This document shows positions 14,682 to 23,484 of a DNA stretch of 43,269 bases, piece by piece. The stretch is taken from positions 1 through 43,269 of the forward strand of contig RDNZ01000024.1 of the NCBI GenBank assembly GCA_011364905.1, written 5' to 3'. The DNA comes from Candidatus Thorarchaeota archaeon (lineage in GTDB: Archaea > Asgardarchaeota > Thorarchaeia > Thorarchaeales > Thorarchaeaceae). The translations under genes and the position numbers were made by a program. The notes under the pieces are model-generated. The model did no database searches and was not told the DNA's origin. It worked only from the letters and a program-made list of their open reading frames with translations. Position 1 is the first letter of the stretch. Each line of letters starts with the position of its first letter.

Positions 14682-16097
14682 ATGTCAGATGATAAATTTA
14701 GAGACCTGCAACTTTCTGATTCAGCCTTGATCATTGAGAAGCCTCCGGGTCCCCGGTCGAGAGAGCTTCTTCAAAAACAAGACCAAACTGAAAGCGCCGC
14801 TGTTTCATATCCAAAGGCAATTCCAGTGGCCTTCGAGGAAGGAAAAGGTGCAACCCTGAAAGATGTGGATGGCAATATCTACATTGATTTCTTTGCTGGT
14901 GCCGGAGTTCTGAACACAGGTCACTGCAATCCTGAGATTGTGGAGGCAGCGAAAGCGCAAATGTCGAAACTGACTCATAATCTAGATTTTCCAACACCTA
15001 TTCGAGCAGAGCTTGTCGATGAACTACTCTCACTCCTCCCTGCCAAACTGAGGAATACAGCCAAGCTGCTCTTTGTAGCACCAACTGGTTCGGACACAGT
15101 TGAGTCAGCCGTGAAGCTTGCAAAGTTCAATACCGGACGGATTGGGATGATATCCTTCGAAGGTGCATACCATGGAATGACCGCGGGCGCAATATCATTG
15201 ACCGCCAATAAATCACTGAAGGAGAATCTTATGCCAATGCTGCCCGAGGTCCATTTTCTGCCATATGCATATTGTTACCGCTGCCCGTTTGGAAAAGAGA
15301 GCTCAGACTGCGGTCTCGAGTGTGCAAGATATCTAGAACACGTATTGGAAGACCCCAAGTCAGGTATAGTAGATCCAGCAGCCATCATCATTGAGGCCGT
15401 TCAGGGAGAGGGAGGATCATTGCCCGCACCGGATGAGTTCTTGAGAGAAGTCAGGAGACTTTCAGGTGAATACTGTATTCCTCTCATAGTGGACGAGATT
15501 CAGGCGGGAATGAGTAGGACAGGTAAGATGTGGGCCTGTCAACACTCTGGCATCACCCCGGATATCATGACGGTTTCGAAGGGAATCGGAGGAGGACTTC
15601 CGCTATCTGTGCTGGTCTTCGATGAGGAGCTTGACGTGTGGGAGAAGGGTGCACATGTGGGAACCTTCAGGGGAAATGTTGTGGCTGTCGCTGCGGGAGT
15701 TGCAGCATTGAGATTTATTAAGAAACATAAGCTGTGGAAATACGCCGCCCGATTAGGTGAGGATGTCTTCCTTCCCAGACTTCGAGAACTGCAAGATGAG
15801 AGTAGATTCATCGGAGATACACGTGGAAAGGGTTTGATGCTAGGCGCTGAATTCGTCATGGACAAGAAAACCAAGAGGCCATGGACTGAGTTTGCGAAAG
15901 ATGTCAGAAAAGCCTGCTACCGGAGAGGACTCATTATTGAGATAGGTGGACACTTCTCCAATGTTGTCCGGTTTATGCCCCCACTCGTCATAACCAGAGA
16001 ACTTGCAGAGGCAGGGCTGGAAATATTCGCAGATGCAGTAAAAGAGGTTGAAGACGCCAACAAGGATACTGCAGTAACTATCGCATCTTCAAAATAG
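14682..16097 (+). CDS. Class III aminotransferase or amino-acid racemase (PLP)
   Basis: The 471-residue class III PLP enzyme has DVDGNIYIDFFAGAGV, the cofactor-phosphate region APTGSDTVESAVKLAK, GAYHGMTAGA, IEAVQGEGG, the PLP Asp in IVDEIQAGMSRTG, and the Schiff-base Lys in VSKGIGGGLPL. The segment YCYRCPFGKESSDC, followed by a further Cys in GLECARY, is typical of archaeal and actinobacterial branches annotated as diaminobutyrate, ornithine or GABA aminotransferases. Thermococcal members of this class are amino-acid racemases. Either activity fits. GGAGGT lies 9 nt before ATG 14682. The D-acylamino-acid deacylase gene converges on it 41 nt away, which makes a role in D-amino-acid handling attractive but unproven. 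Confidence 0.88.
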   Translation: MSDDKFRDLQLSDSALIIEKPPGPRSRELLQKQDQTESAAVSYPKAIPVAFEEGKGATLKDVDGNIYIDFFAGAGVLNTGHCNPEIVEAAKAQMSKLTHNLDFPTPIRAELVDELLSLLPAKLRNTAKLLFVAPTGSDTVESAVKLAKFNTGRIGMISFEGAYHGMTAGAISLTANKSLKENLMPMLPEVHFLPYAYCYRCPFGKESSDCGLECARYLEHVLEDPKSGIVDPAAIIIEAVQGEGGSLPAPDEFLREVRRLSGEYCIPLIVDEIQAGMSRTGKMWACQHSGITPDIMTVSKGIGGGLPLSVLVFDEELDVWEKGAHVGTFRGNVVAVAAGVAALRFIKKHKLWKYAARLGEDVFLPRLRELQDESRFIGDTRGKGLMLGAEFVMDKKTKRPWTEFAKDVRKACYRRGLIIEIGGHFSNVVRFMPPLVITRELAEAGLEIFADAVKEVEDANKDTAVTIASSK

Positions 16098-16138
16098 GTT
16101 GCCTCCTTATCGATGGCTATTCTCTGAAACAGGTCAGG

Positions 16139-17773
16139 TTAGGCATTGTTTCTGAGAACCTTTCCTGGAAATATATCAAACTGCGTAGAGCCTTCCACTA
16201 TAATACTCCCGTTAACAATCACATTTTGTATTCCAACTGGAAACTGATGTGGTTTGAGAAAAGTTGCTTTATCCTGAATTGTTTGGGGGTTGAAAACGAC
16301 TAGATCTGCATAATATCCTTCTCGTATCAAACCTCGATCTCCAAGTCTGAGGCGTTCAGCAGGAAAGCCAGCCATCTTCCAAATGGCCTCTTCGATTGAT
16401 AGAACGCCCTCTTTTCGGACATACTTGCCTAAGATTCGTGGATAAGTCCCATAGGATCGAGGATGTGGTCTACCATGTCTAAAGACACCAGTTGGAGAGA
16501 TACCCCACCCATCTGTCCCAATCATAGTATGTCTGTCTTTCATGATACGTCGAATGTCACCTTCATTCATACTCTCGATCGTCATGGATGTTTCACCAGC
16601 CTCATCAAGAAGAATGTCGAAGAGCAGCTTGAATTTGTCCGAGTATCCGTACTCCTCTGCAATCTGCTCTAGGTTTTTCCCTTCAATAGGCTTCCACTTG
16701 TCAGACTTGACTGAGGCGATGTAGATCCCTTGCCAGCCTATTTCGTTGATGATGTTCTCCCACCCCTTAATCCCGCTTGCAACATCACTTCTAATTCGCA
16801 CTTGAGACTCAGGAGTTTTCAGGTGGTCCAAGAGGCTATCCATTCCGCCCTCATGAACCCACGGAGGCAACAATGATATTAATGAGGTCATTCCTCGGTT
16901 GTAGGGATACTGGTCACATGCAATATTGAAACCGCGTTTGTTTGCCTCTGCTATTAGCTTGAGTGTGTCTTTGCTTGTTCCCCAATAGGGCCGTCCAGCT
17001 ATTTTGTGGTGGGCAATCTGTCCCCCTCTGCAGCCGGATTTCTCCACAATATCAATCAGTTCCTGAATCGCTGGGACAACAGATTTCCCCTCACCTCTGA
17101 TATGCGAAAAGTAGAGACCTTTGTATTCTGCTGCTGTCTTTGCTAATTCTAGTATTTCATTGAAGGATGCGAATGACTGTGGTGGATAAAACAGTCCGGT
17201 ACTCAGACCAAATGCCCCAGCACTCATAGCCTCTGCAACATTAGCCTTCATATTCGTCAGTTCCTTTTTTGTGGGTTGTCGGTTCTCAAAAGCTGGACCT
17301 GTTGCGATTCTAATAGTCCCAAAACCAACAAGTGGAACCACATTGATTGGAATGGGAGTCCTCTCTATTGTCGCAAGATATTCACCAAATGTTCGCCAAG
17401 TTATGTCAAGTCTATGGCCAGGAGGCGAAAATACATCGATATCCTTCTGCATAAGATCAATTGTGTCGTCACTGATAGGAGCAAGAGAAGACCCACAGTT
17501 TCCCATGACTGATGTAGTGACTCCTTGGCGCACCATTGACTCGATGCGATTATCAAATGGTATGCTCATATCGGTGTGACTATGAATGTCGATGAAGCCT
17601 GGGCAGACTATTTGCTGTTTTGCATCGAGAGAATATTTGGCATCAGCGGAAATGTTTGGCTTGACCTCTAAGATTCGACCAGCACTTACCCCTACATCTG
17701 CTTTGAATGGTTTTTCACCAGAGCCATCAACTATTGTACCATTTCTAATTAGAAGGTCAATCTCTTCATTCAT
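16139..17773 (-). CDS. N-acyl-D-amino-acid deacylase (amidohydrolase)
   Basis: The 544-residue amidohydrolase has the family opening LLIRNGTIVDGSG, the metal motif CPGFIDIHSHTD, the GNCGSSLAPI segment characteristic of D-aminoacylases, ACDQYPY, MIGTDGWG with the metal Asp, and a C-terminal DLVVFNP beta-sandwich strand. D-aminoacylases hydrolyse N-acyl-D-amino acids to D-amino acid and carboxylate, using one or two zinc ions. ATG 17773 is firm because GGAGAG sits 7 nt upstream. A TTG 10 codons earlier lacks this. No signal peptide is seen, so it acts in the cytosol on imported substrate. The permease gene about 1 kb upstream on the same strand could supply it. The 241-nt upstream region holds TATA-like sequence at 17872-17884 but no ORF. 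Confidence 0.9.
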   Translation of the reverse strand: MNEEIDLLIRNGTIVDGSGEKPFKADVGVSAGRILEVKPNISADAKYSLDAKQQIVCPGFIDIHSHTDMSIPFDNRIESMVRQGVTTSVMGNCGSSLAPISDDTIDLMQKDIDVFSPPGHRLDITWRTFGEYLATIERTPIPINVVPLVGFGTIRIATGPAFENRQPTKKELTNMKANVAEAMSAGAFGLSTGLFYPPQSFASFNEILELAKTAAEYKGLYFSHIRGEGKSVVPAIQELIDIVEKSGCRGGQIAHHKIAGRPYWGTSKDTLKLIAEANKRGFNIACDQYPYNRGMTSLISLLPPWVHEGGMDSLLDHLKTPESQVRIRSDVASGIKGWENIINEIGWQGIYIASVKSDKWKPIEGKNLEQIAEEYGYSDKFKLLFDILLDEAGETSMTIESMNEGDIRRIMKDRHTMIGTDGWGISPTGVFRHGRPHPRSYGTYPRILGKYVRKEGVLSIEEAIWKMAGFPAERLRLGDRGLIREGYYADLVVFNPQTIQDKATFLKPHQFPVGIQNVIVNGSIIVEGSTQFDIFPGKVLRNNA

Positions 17774-18014
17774 CCTAAATCTCTCCGTATATGGATGTAA
17801 CAAGTTCTAACAATGTCAGAGGGATAGGCCTCGATTCTGTAGATACTTACTTCGATTCCGGAGTTAGTATTTGAGTATACACTCCTAAGAAAGAACTACT
17901 CCTTGTTCTTCCGTGAAACGCAGATGCTCTTAAGCATAGTTAAGGGGATACGAGCAACAACGATTTCTTGAGATGTTTAAGTCAGACGAGGCACGAAGTC
18001 ACTGAATGCAATCT

Positions 18015-18443
18015 CTAAACGAGAATAGTCACAACAGGACAGTCAACATGTTGAATTACGTTTTCGGTGACACTCCTAGAGAATCGTCCAAGTAGACCCT
18101 TCTTTCTGCGTCTCTTCATCATAAAAACCATTGAATATTTGGAGGTGCTTGCTTCTTCAGCTATTGCTGAAGCGACATTTCGAGCTGCGACGATTTTTAT
18201 CTCAGCAGCATATCCTTGCTTGTTCAGCCAGTCTTTAAGTGGCTGGATCTTCACCTCTGAGCTTCTAAGTATCTCATCCATGCCCTCAGATTCAAGAGGA
18301 GTCGAAACTGGGGTCTCAATGACATGAAATAATGTGATATGACTTGTTTGAAACTTCAGGAGCGGAAGCATTGCGGCAACCATGTCTGAATACTCAATTT
18401 GGCCAGATACGGGCATTAGAACAGCATCATTATTCGTACCCAT
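18015..18443 (-). CDS. Universal stress protein (UspA family)
   Basis: The 142-residue single USP domain starts with VLMPVSGQIEYSDMVAAMLPL and ends with ENVIQHVDCPVVTILV, the usual first and last strands of the alpha/beta fold. The ATP-binding G-2x-G-9x-G-S/T region reads KGLLGRFSRSVTENV, so nucleotide binding is partly plausible. A strong SD (GGAGGGTGAT) precedes ATG 18443. It is the last gene of the permease-RAM-USP unit, 16 nt after the RAM gene. In such operons USPs are thought to bind to or regulate transporters; that role is inferred here. The permease itself ends in a related domain. Confidence 0.88.
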   Translation of the reverse strand: MGTNNDAVLMPVSGQIEYSDMVAAMLPLLKFQTSHITLFHVIETPVSTPLESEGMDEILRSSEVKIQPLKDWLNKQGYAAEIKIVAARNVASAIAEEASTSKYSMVFMMKRRRKKGLLGRFSRSVTENVIQHVDCPVVTILV

Positions 18444-18459
18444 TTATCACCCTCCCGAG

Positions 18460-18726
18460 CTAATTTACTTCCATACCATCCTTTTTGTGAACATACATAA
18501 TGACACTCGAAACAGTGGTCTTCACACCGGCAATCTTCAGAATCTTATTCTTTAGCATGTTTCTGAAGTCTACTACATCATCAGCCTCCACGATAGCCAC
18601 TATATCTGACTCTCCTGTCACTTCATAGACATCAGCAACCTCAGGTAATTCTGCGAGCGCTCTTGAAACATCATCAAGGTCCCGCGACTCTATTGTTACA
18701 CTAAGAATAACACGTATCTTCGACAT
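18460..18726 (-). CDS. Stand-alone RAM (Lrp/AsnC ligand-binding) domain protein
   Basis: The 88-residue protein is a single alpha/beta sandwich of the Lrp/AsnC C-terminal type (RAM): the first strand is IRVILSVTIES, the central segment ADVYEVTGESDIVAIVEA has the usual G-x-x-D turn, and the last strand is TTVSSVIMYV. It lacks the N-terminal helix-turn-helix, so it cannot bind DNA alone. Known stand-alone RAM proteins form oligomers that bind amino acids. Its ATG overlaps the permease stop by one base (TAATG), which indicates translational coupling, and the USP gene follows after 16 nt. An amino-acid-sensing partner of the permease is the natural inference. Confidence 0.9.
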   Translation of the reverse strand: MSKIRVILSVTIESRDLDDVSRALAELPEVADVYEVTGESDIVAIVEADDVVDFRNMLKNKILKIAGVKTTVSSVIMYVHKKDGMEVN

Positions 18727-20645
18727 TATCTTCGCACCACCATTAGTTTACCAGGAGCCACAGCAGACACAAGGGATATCATGTCCTCAAAGCCATTTCT
18801 CTTTCCCTTCTTAAACCCCTTTCCACGCAGTACTATGATGAAATCGTATTCTTCAGATGTTGCTTTTTCAGCCACGATTCTTCTCAATGAGCCCAACTGG
18901 ACGCTCAGCTTTGTATCATATCCTGATGACTCGAGGCTTGAGGCAACCTTCTCCAAGTCTGATTCAAGGAGGCGCCTGTACTCATCAGCTTTTTCTAGTG
19001 ATAGATCCCACTTGTCAGTGGAGATTATACTCATCAGAGTTAGCCTAAACCTTGCATCCAGACTGTTAGATATTGACTCGCATACTTCTTCCTTTTCTTC
19101 AGGTCGCAGAAGAACCAAGGCGTTCATCTTGTAAGTCATTGGTTTGATTGTCGCGCCAATATCCCTGCTTAGAAGAGGCTTGTCAATGTGTCGCCTATGT
19201 AGCGTATATATGATGATTCCTATGCTCATCCAGCTGAAACCCAAGAGTCGACCCATTGGATGGTAGAGTACTACGAGGATCCAAATGGAAGAACAAGCTA
19301 TCATCCCAAGAAAGCTTGGAAGTGGAATCTCGTATTGTATGCCTCTCACATTCAGTTTGAAGGAGAAGGGTACTCTCCAGGAGCGATAGGTTTCACGGTC
19401 TGTGTGTCGCAGAATGATGAGAGAAATGTTGACCATCAAATAAGAGAGGAGAGCTCCAAAGTTGTAGAGGTCTGCCACCCAGTCTAAGTGTCCAATCAGT
19501 GCCATCAATGCGCCGATGGAACCAAACACAATAATTGTCCTGACAGGTGTCCTAGTTTTGGGATTGATCTTAGAGAACCACTTTGGAAGTAGATCAAAGT
19601 TGCTCATTGAAAAGACGACCCTTGATACTCCGATTATTCCTGTATTAGAAGACACGAGACAGATGGCAAATCCTGTGAATGCGATAATAGCAAGGAAATA
19701 TACAGATTGCCCAAAGATGGGGATTGTCTGAACGAGAGCCGAAACAGGATCGGACAGGCTCGCTCCCAGAGATTCCCATGGAATCATTCCTAGACTTATG
19801 AAGGACAGACCTACCGCGAATACAAGTACCGATACGATTGACATCTTTGTTGCGCGGGGGATTATTCTGTCAGGACGCTTTGTTTCTTCAGCAGCCTGTG
19901 CAATTGATTCGATACCAATGAAAGAGCTCATCGCCAAGGTGACTGCATAGAGAAAGTTCTGATTACCATAGTCAGCGCTCCAAAGATACGAAATGTGCCC
20001 AACCTCTTCTGGCAGTCCCCTGATTACAATCTGCGAATCGAACAACCCGAGGTTAAAAGCCATGAACAAGCCAAGGATGATGATCATGGAAAGCACTCCA
20101 ATATTGAGAGCAACCATGGCTATATTGAGATTCGACGCTTCTTTGATTCCGACAATATTGATACAGATGAGGCTCAGCACAATCACAAAGGCGATGACAC
20201 CAATGGCATTCACTGACATGTGAAACCCTAGAATTGTGACAACGAAACTGGTATGTGCAAGAATAGGAAAGAAGAATGTGAGATATCCAGTTGTGGCTAT
20301 TGCGAAGAGCGCTGTACAGACTGTGTAATCCAGCATCACCAGCCAACCCGCAAGGAATCCTGCAAAGTCATTGATTGCCTTCATTGAATAGACCTGTGCA
20401 CCACCTGCGTAGGGGTATGCTGTGGCCAGCTCAGCGTATGCAAGACCGGTGGCAATGTAGGTAATTGATGCAATGATGAAAGCTATGGGTGCCCAACCAG
20501 CTGCATACGCAGCCACAAGACCAAGGGCAACGTAAATGTCAGCACCTACGTCGGCGTAACCCATAGAGAAGGATCCGAACCAACCAATATCCCTCTTGAG
20601 AGCCGCCCGTGCTGGTTGAGTTTTAGCTTCTTCACTGGAACCCAC
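18726..20645 (-). CDS. APC-family amino-acid permease with C-terminal USP-like domain
   Basis: The 639-residue protein has about 12 membrane segments in residues 20-480 and a soluble C-terminal alpha/beta domain (about 500-639) resembling universal stress proteins. Transporter features include SMGYADVGADIYVALG in TM1, AYAELATAYPYAGGAQVY in TM2, FIGIESIAQAAEETKRPDR (the APC F/G-E-x-x-A...E motif) and the GFAICLVSSNTG region. APC permeases are proton-coupled or exchange transporters for amino acids or polyamines; the substrate is not decidable. A TTG at 20660 opens the frame, but GGAGG lies 8 nt before GTG 20645, so I chose that. It is first in the operon with the RAM and USP genes. A T8 run precedes the SD. 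Confidence 0.92.
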   Translation of the reverse strand: MGSSEEAKTQPARAALKRDIGWFGSFSMGYADVGADIYVALGLVAAYAAGWAPIAFIIASITYIATGLAYAELATAYPYAGGAQVYSMKAINDFAGFLAGWLVMLDYTVCTALFAIATTGYLTFFFPILAHTSFVVTILGFHMSVNAIGVIAFVIVLSLICINIVGIKEASNLNIAMVALNIGVLSMIIILGLFMAFNLGLFDSQIVIRGLPEEVGHISYLWSADYGNQNFLYAVTLAMSSFIGIESIAQAAEETKRPDRIIPRATKMSIVSVLVFAVGLSFISLGMIPWESLGASLSDPVSALVQTIPIFGQSVYFLAIIAFTGFAICLVSSNTGIIGVSRVVFSMSNFDLLPKWFSKINPKTRTPVRTIIVFGSIGALMALIGHLDWVADLYNFGALLSYLMVNISLIILRHTDRETYRSWRVPFSFKLNVRGIQYEIPLPSFLGMIACSSIWILVVLYHPMGRLLGFSWMSIGIIIYTLHRRHIDKPLLSRDIGATIKPMTYKMNALVLLRPEEKEEVCESISNSLDARFRLTLMSIISTDKWDLSLEKADEYRRLLESDLEKVASSLESSGYDTKLSVQLGSLRRIVAEKATSEEYDFIIVLRGKGFKKGKRNGFEDMISLVSAVAPGKLMVVRR

Positions 20646-20761
20646 ACTGGTAGCCTCCAAAAAAAAGGCGAGTTACTCGAAATAGACTTACCTATGAACC
20701 CCACAATAGAACTTTGAATAGTACTCAAGGATGTAGATGTTCTACACTCAATGGACCTTCA

Positions 20762-21121
20762 CTACATATCAAGAATCTCAAGCTTTCCAGCCAGCTTGAT
20801 AACGGGGAGATGGACTGTCATAGGTTCAGAACCTTCAAGATGTTCTACCCAATCAAGTGACTCCTTTGGTCGAGCCTTGTAAGCGAGGAAACTACCCTTA
20901 GGTGGACCATCACCCTCTGCATGTACCCAGAGAGGCATCCCATAATATTGATAGTAACCATGATTGGAAATCAACGTTCCATAGATGTGTTTGCCATTGT
21001 GTTCGAAGTAGAGCATACTTGCTGGTCTGTCTCTTTGCGACCAAGATACAAGCATCCGTGCCAAATCTATCATTGAGGCAATTTTCAGATTAACAGGAGG
21101 TTGAATATCATCCCGTGTCAT
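20762..21121 (-). CDS. Hypothetical protein, 119 residues
   Basis: Not recognised. The protein is small, soluble and mixed alpha/beta, with a central aromatic patch (NHGYYQYYGMPLWVHAEG) and a C-terminus ending in LAGKLEILDM. There are no Cys pairs, signal or membrane segments. A TATA-like CTTATAAG about 35-40 nt upstream of ATG 21121 suggests its own promoter with a very short leader and no SD. It lies between the HerA-like ATPase gene upstream and the permease gene downstream, all on the same strand. Function is unknown. Confidence 0.65.
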   Translation of the reverse strand: MTRDDIQPPVNLKIASMIDLARMLVSWSQRDRPASMLYFEHNGKHIYGTLISNHGYYQYYGMPLWVHAEGDGPPKGSFLAYKARPKESLDWVEHLEGSEPMTVHLPVIKLAGKLEILDM

Positions 21122-21154
21122 TTTCTTGCACCGTTGTGCCGACAGCTGTTATAG

Positions 21155-21163
21155 CCTTATAAG
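21155..21163 (-). promoter_or_regulatory. TATA-like box for 119-residue gene
   Basis: CTTATAAGG reads on the minus strand. A start near 21133 would give a leader of about 12 nt before ATG 21121. Confidence 0.45.
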
Positions 21164-21189
21164 AACAAGCATTCAGCGCAAAACAACTT

Positions 21190-23370
21190 CTAGTCTGGTA
21201 AGATGCTTCGTATCTTGCTTGCCAACTTCGCGACTACCAGTTTATTTCCGCCAATCACCACAATGGGGAGCGACACTTTGTCGTCACTGACTCCTATTGT
21301 AAACGCTGCTCGAAGACTATCAACTCTGAAGCAGACAAAGGTGAAGTCATTCTCATGAATCAACTCATGGAGTGTCATTCCTGCGGATTGCAGTCCAGAG
21401 GTGACCTCCTCAGCCAGCTCAAGTGGATCAACACCCTCTCTCTCCACAAGAAGAGTCTCTCGAACATCCTTCTCAGAAGTGAATAGAAACTTATGTGAGG
21501 CACGGCTATAGAGAACCTGCCTTGTCATTGCCTTTCCAAGAAGTAGTGCTGAAAGCGGCCCAAATTTCTTGATACGAATCTGATCAACATCTAGTTCAGT
21601 TATGGGAACACGCTCAAGCTCCCACTCCATGTCTGTTGATTTTGGTTCAGTAGGAGGCTCTTCAACCCGAGGCGCAGGTTCATCAGTGATGTCATAGTCC
21701 TGCTTTTGCTGGTCAAAGAGCGTCTTGATATAATCCTTCATCCAACCATCTAACACCTTCCAGTCTTCCTTACTGAGTTTCAATGGAGGTCTAGGGACAT
21801 CTGGAAGGTCCTCAGTAGTTGTCTCCGCAGGTTCGGGAGGCATTTCCTCAGATTCTTTCTCTTCAGGAACGGGTTCAACTTCGTCTTCTACATCCTCTGG
21901 AACCAGAAGTCGTACAGCCTCGAAAAGACCAGACAGTCTATCAGATCCTCCGTGTTTTGAAAGCCGTGGCCTTGCTTGCATGATGAAACCACGCTTGTTC
22001 TCTGTTGTCTGGTCAAAGACAAGGGCAACGCCTCTTGGCAAGCTGCTGATGAACACCTTGTCCCTAAACTGCTCAGGCATAACCGCAGGAGCTCTTTGCT
22101 GAAGCGCTCTGATATCATTGTCATGAGACAATGAATGAGAAACTATCAGGTCAGCTTGAGAGATGGCATCGTCAGATACTGCCGAAGGCTGCTGTGTACA
22201 TAGGACAAGACTGCAACCAAACCTGCGACCAAGCTTAGCATATGCAACTATGGCATCCTTGGCTGGTGTATGCCCGGACCTCGGCACAAGCGTGTGCGCC
22301 TCATCAATAATCAACCATGTTGGAGGCAGTTCCTCACGAGCGCTGGTTCCTTCATCAGTCCAAGACATCCTGTAAGTCAGGACCTGCCGACAGAGCATGT
22401 TAGTTAGAATAGCAAGCACCGGTTCTGCATCTGAACCAAGCGGCGCAACATCAATGACTGTGATCTGTCCAGCGATGGCAAGGTCCTGAGCACTGGTTCC
22501 TCCTGGATGAAACACGCCTAGCCGATCAGCCCGTTTCAGTCTTTGAATTAATGCAGTCCGTGTCGATGGCTTATAGAGCTCTTCTATAGCTGGATTAGCC
22601 TCGATGCAACGAATCATGTCCTTGATACTGAAATCACGCTTCAGGGAAACCTTCTCTCCTGAGTCCAATGCGTACCCCTTGCGAATACTATCAAGGGTCT
22701 CTCCGATGAGATTCTCCATGGTCGTACTCAGAGACCCACCTTTCTCAAGCACATAGCCCCAGTCTGACACATTCAGCTCTCGGGGACCAATGGATAGCGG
22801 AAACAATCTTGCTTTCTTCTTAACTTCGTCAGGAAGGCCCACATAGGTTCTGCGAGGAATATACACTGATACAGGAAATCCTTTGGCCTCCAGGTTCCAC
22901 TTCTTCAGGAGCTCGGCTTGGTCATCATTCTGATCTACCATCTGTCTGAACACATCGACAGTGTCAACAACAACAGCTGCAACCTCAATTTCCCTGCGTT
23001 CCATTGCAAGAGCAAGCTCTTCAGCTATGATGCCTAGTGTGTAGCTCTTTCCTGAACCTCGTTTTCCAGCCACAAACATCACATGGGGGCTCATGAGATC
23101 TAGATTGACAGGCATTCCCATCAATGATGTGAGAATATCATCTGAGGTCTCTGCAACTCCTCCAATAAAGCCTAGACCTCCCGTATAGTATTTCCTGTGG
23201 AATGACTCTGAACGGCCCAGTACAATCCCTACGCTGAGATCAACCAGTAGATCCAACGGGTCACCTATACGTGGATGATAAGAGAGCGCGGACTTGGGTA
23301 ACAGCTCCACTGGTTTGTCCAAATTGGCCGTATCAATTTCATCTTCATCTGGCGTGGATGGTTTTCTCAA
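21190..23370 (-). CDS. HerA/DUF87-type ATPase with acidic linker and extra C-terminal domain
   Basis: The 726-residue P-loop ATPase has an N-terminal beta-rich part with IVLGRSESFHRK, Walker A GKRGSGKS (102-109), the Walker B strand TWLIIDEAHTLVP (about 345-358), and a sensor region LCTQQPSAVSDDA. The order matches HerA/FtsK-fold DUF87 ATPases, hexameric motors that translocate DNA or other polymers. After about residue 480 comes a Glu/Pro-rich acidic linker (about 490-540), then a C-terminal alpha/beta domain ending in VVAKLASKIRSILPD that I do not recognise. TTG 23370 is supported by GGAGGT 7 nt upstream. No nurA lies beside it, unlike the canonical herA-nurA repair operon, so its substrate is open. 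Confidence 0.87.
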   Translation of the reverse strand: MRKPSTPDEDEIDTANLDKPVELLPKSALSYHPRIGDPLDLLVDLSVGIVLGRSESFHRKYYTGGLGFIGGVAETSDDILTSLMGMPVNLDLMSPHVMFVAGKRGSGKSYTLGIIAEELALAMERREIEVAAVVVDTVDVFRQMVDQNDDQAELLKKWNLEAKGFPVSVYIPRRTYVGLPDEVKKKARLFPLSIGPRELNVSDWGYVLEKGGSLSTTMENLIGETLDSIRKGYALDSGEKVSLKRDFSIKDMIRCIEANPAIEELYKPSTRTALIQRLKRADRLGVFHPGGTSAQDLAIAGQITVIDVAPLGSDAEPVLAILTNMLCRQVLTYRMSWTDEGTSAREELPPTWLIIDEAHTLVPRSGHTPAKDAIVAYAKLGRRFGCSLVLCTQQPSAVSDDAISQADLIVSHSLSHDNDIRALQQRAPAVMPEQFRDKVFISSLPRGVALVFDQTTENKRGFIMQARPRLSKHGGSDRLSGLFEAVRLLVPEDVEDEVEPVPEEKESEEMPPEPAETTTEDLPDVPRPPLKLSKEDWKVLDGWMKDYIKTLFDQQKQDYDITDEPAPRVEEPPTEPKSTDMEWELERVPITELDVDQIRIKKFGPLSALLLGKAMTRQVLYSRASHKFLFTSEKDVRETLLVEREGVDPLELAEEVTSGLQSAGMTLHELIHENDFTFVCFRVDSLRAAFTIGVSDDKVSLPIVVIGGNKLVVAKLASKIRSILPD

Positions 23371-23484
23371 GAAGGCAACCTCCGGACGACTCCTTTTTGA
23401 GTTCGGATAAAGTTTAGCCTGATAGTATTCGGAGGCGCGATTTGATTCTGGAGTGGATTAGTTTGTAGGCAAGACCCATATTAA

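Noticed and set aside
16463..16724. Overlapping plus-strand ORFs inside the D-acylase gene
   Set aside because: They are antisense to a clear amidohydrolase and lack SD or domain evidence.
19260..20223. Several plus-strand ORFs inside the permease gene
   Set aside because: They are antisense shadows of membrane-segment coding sequence.
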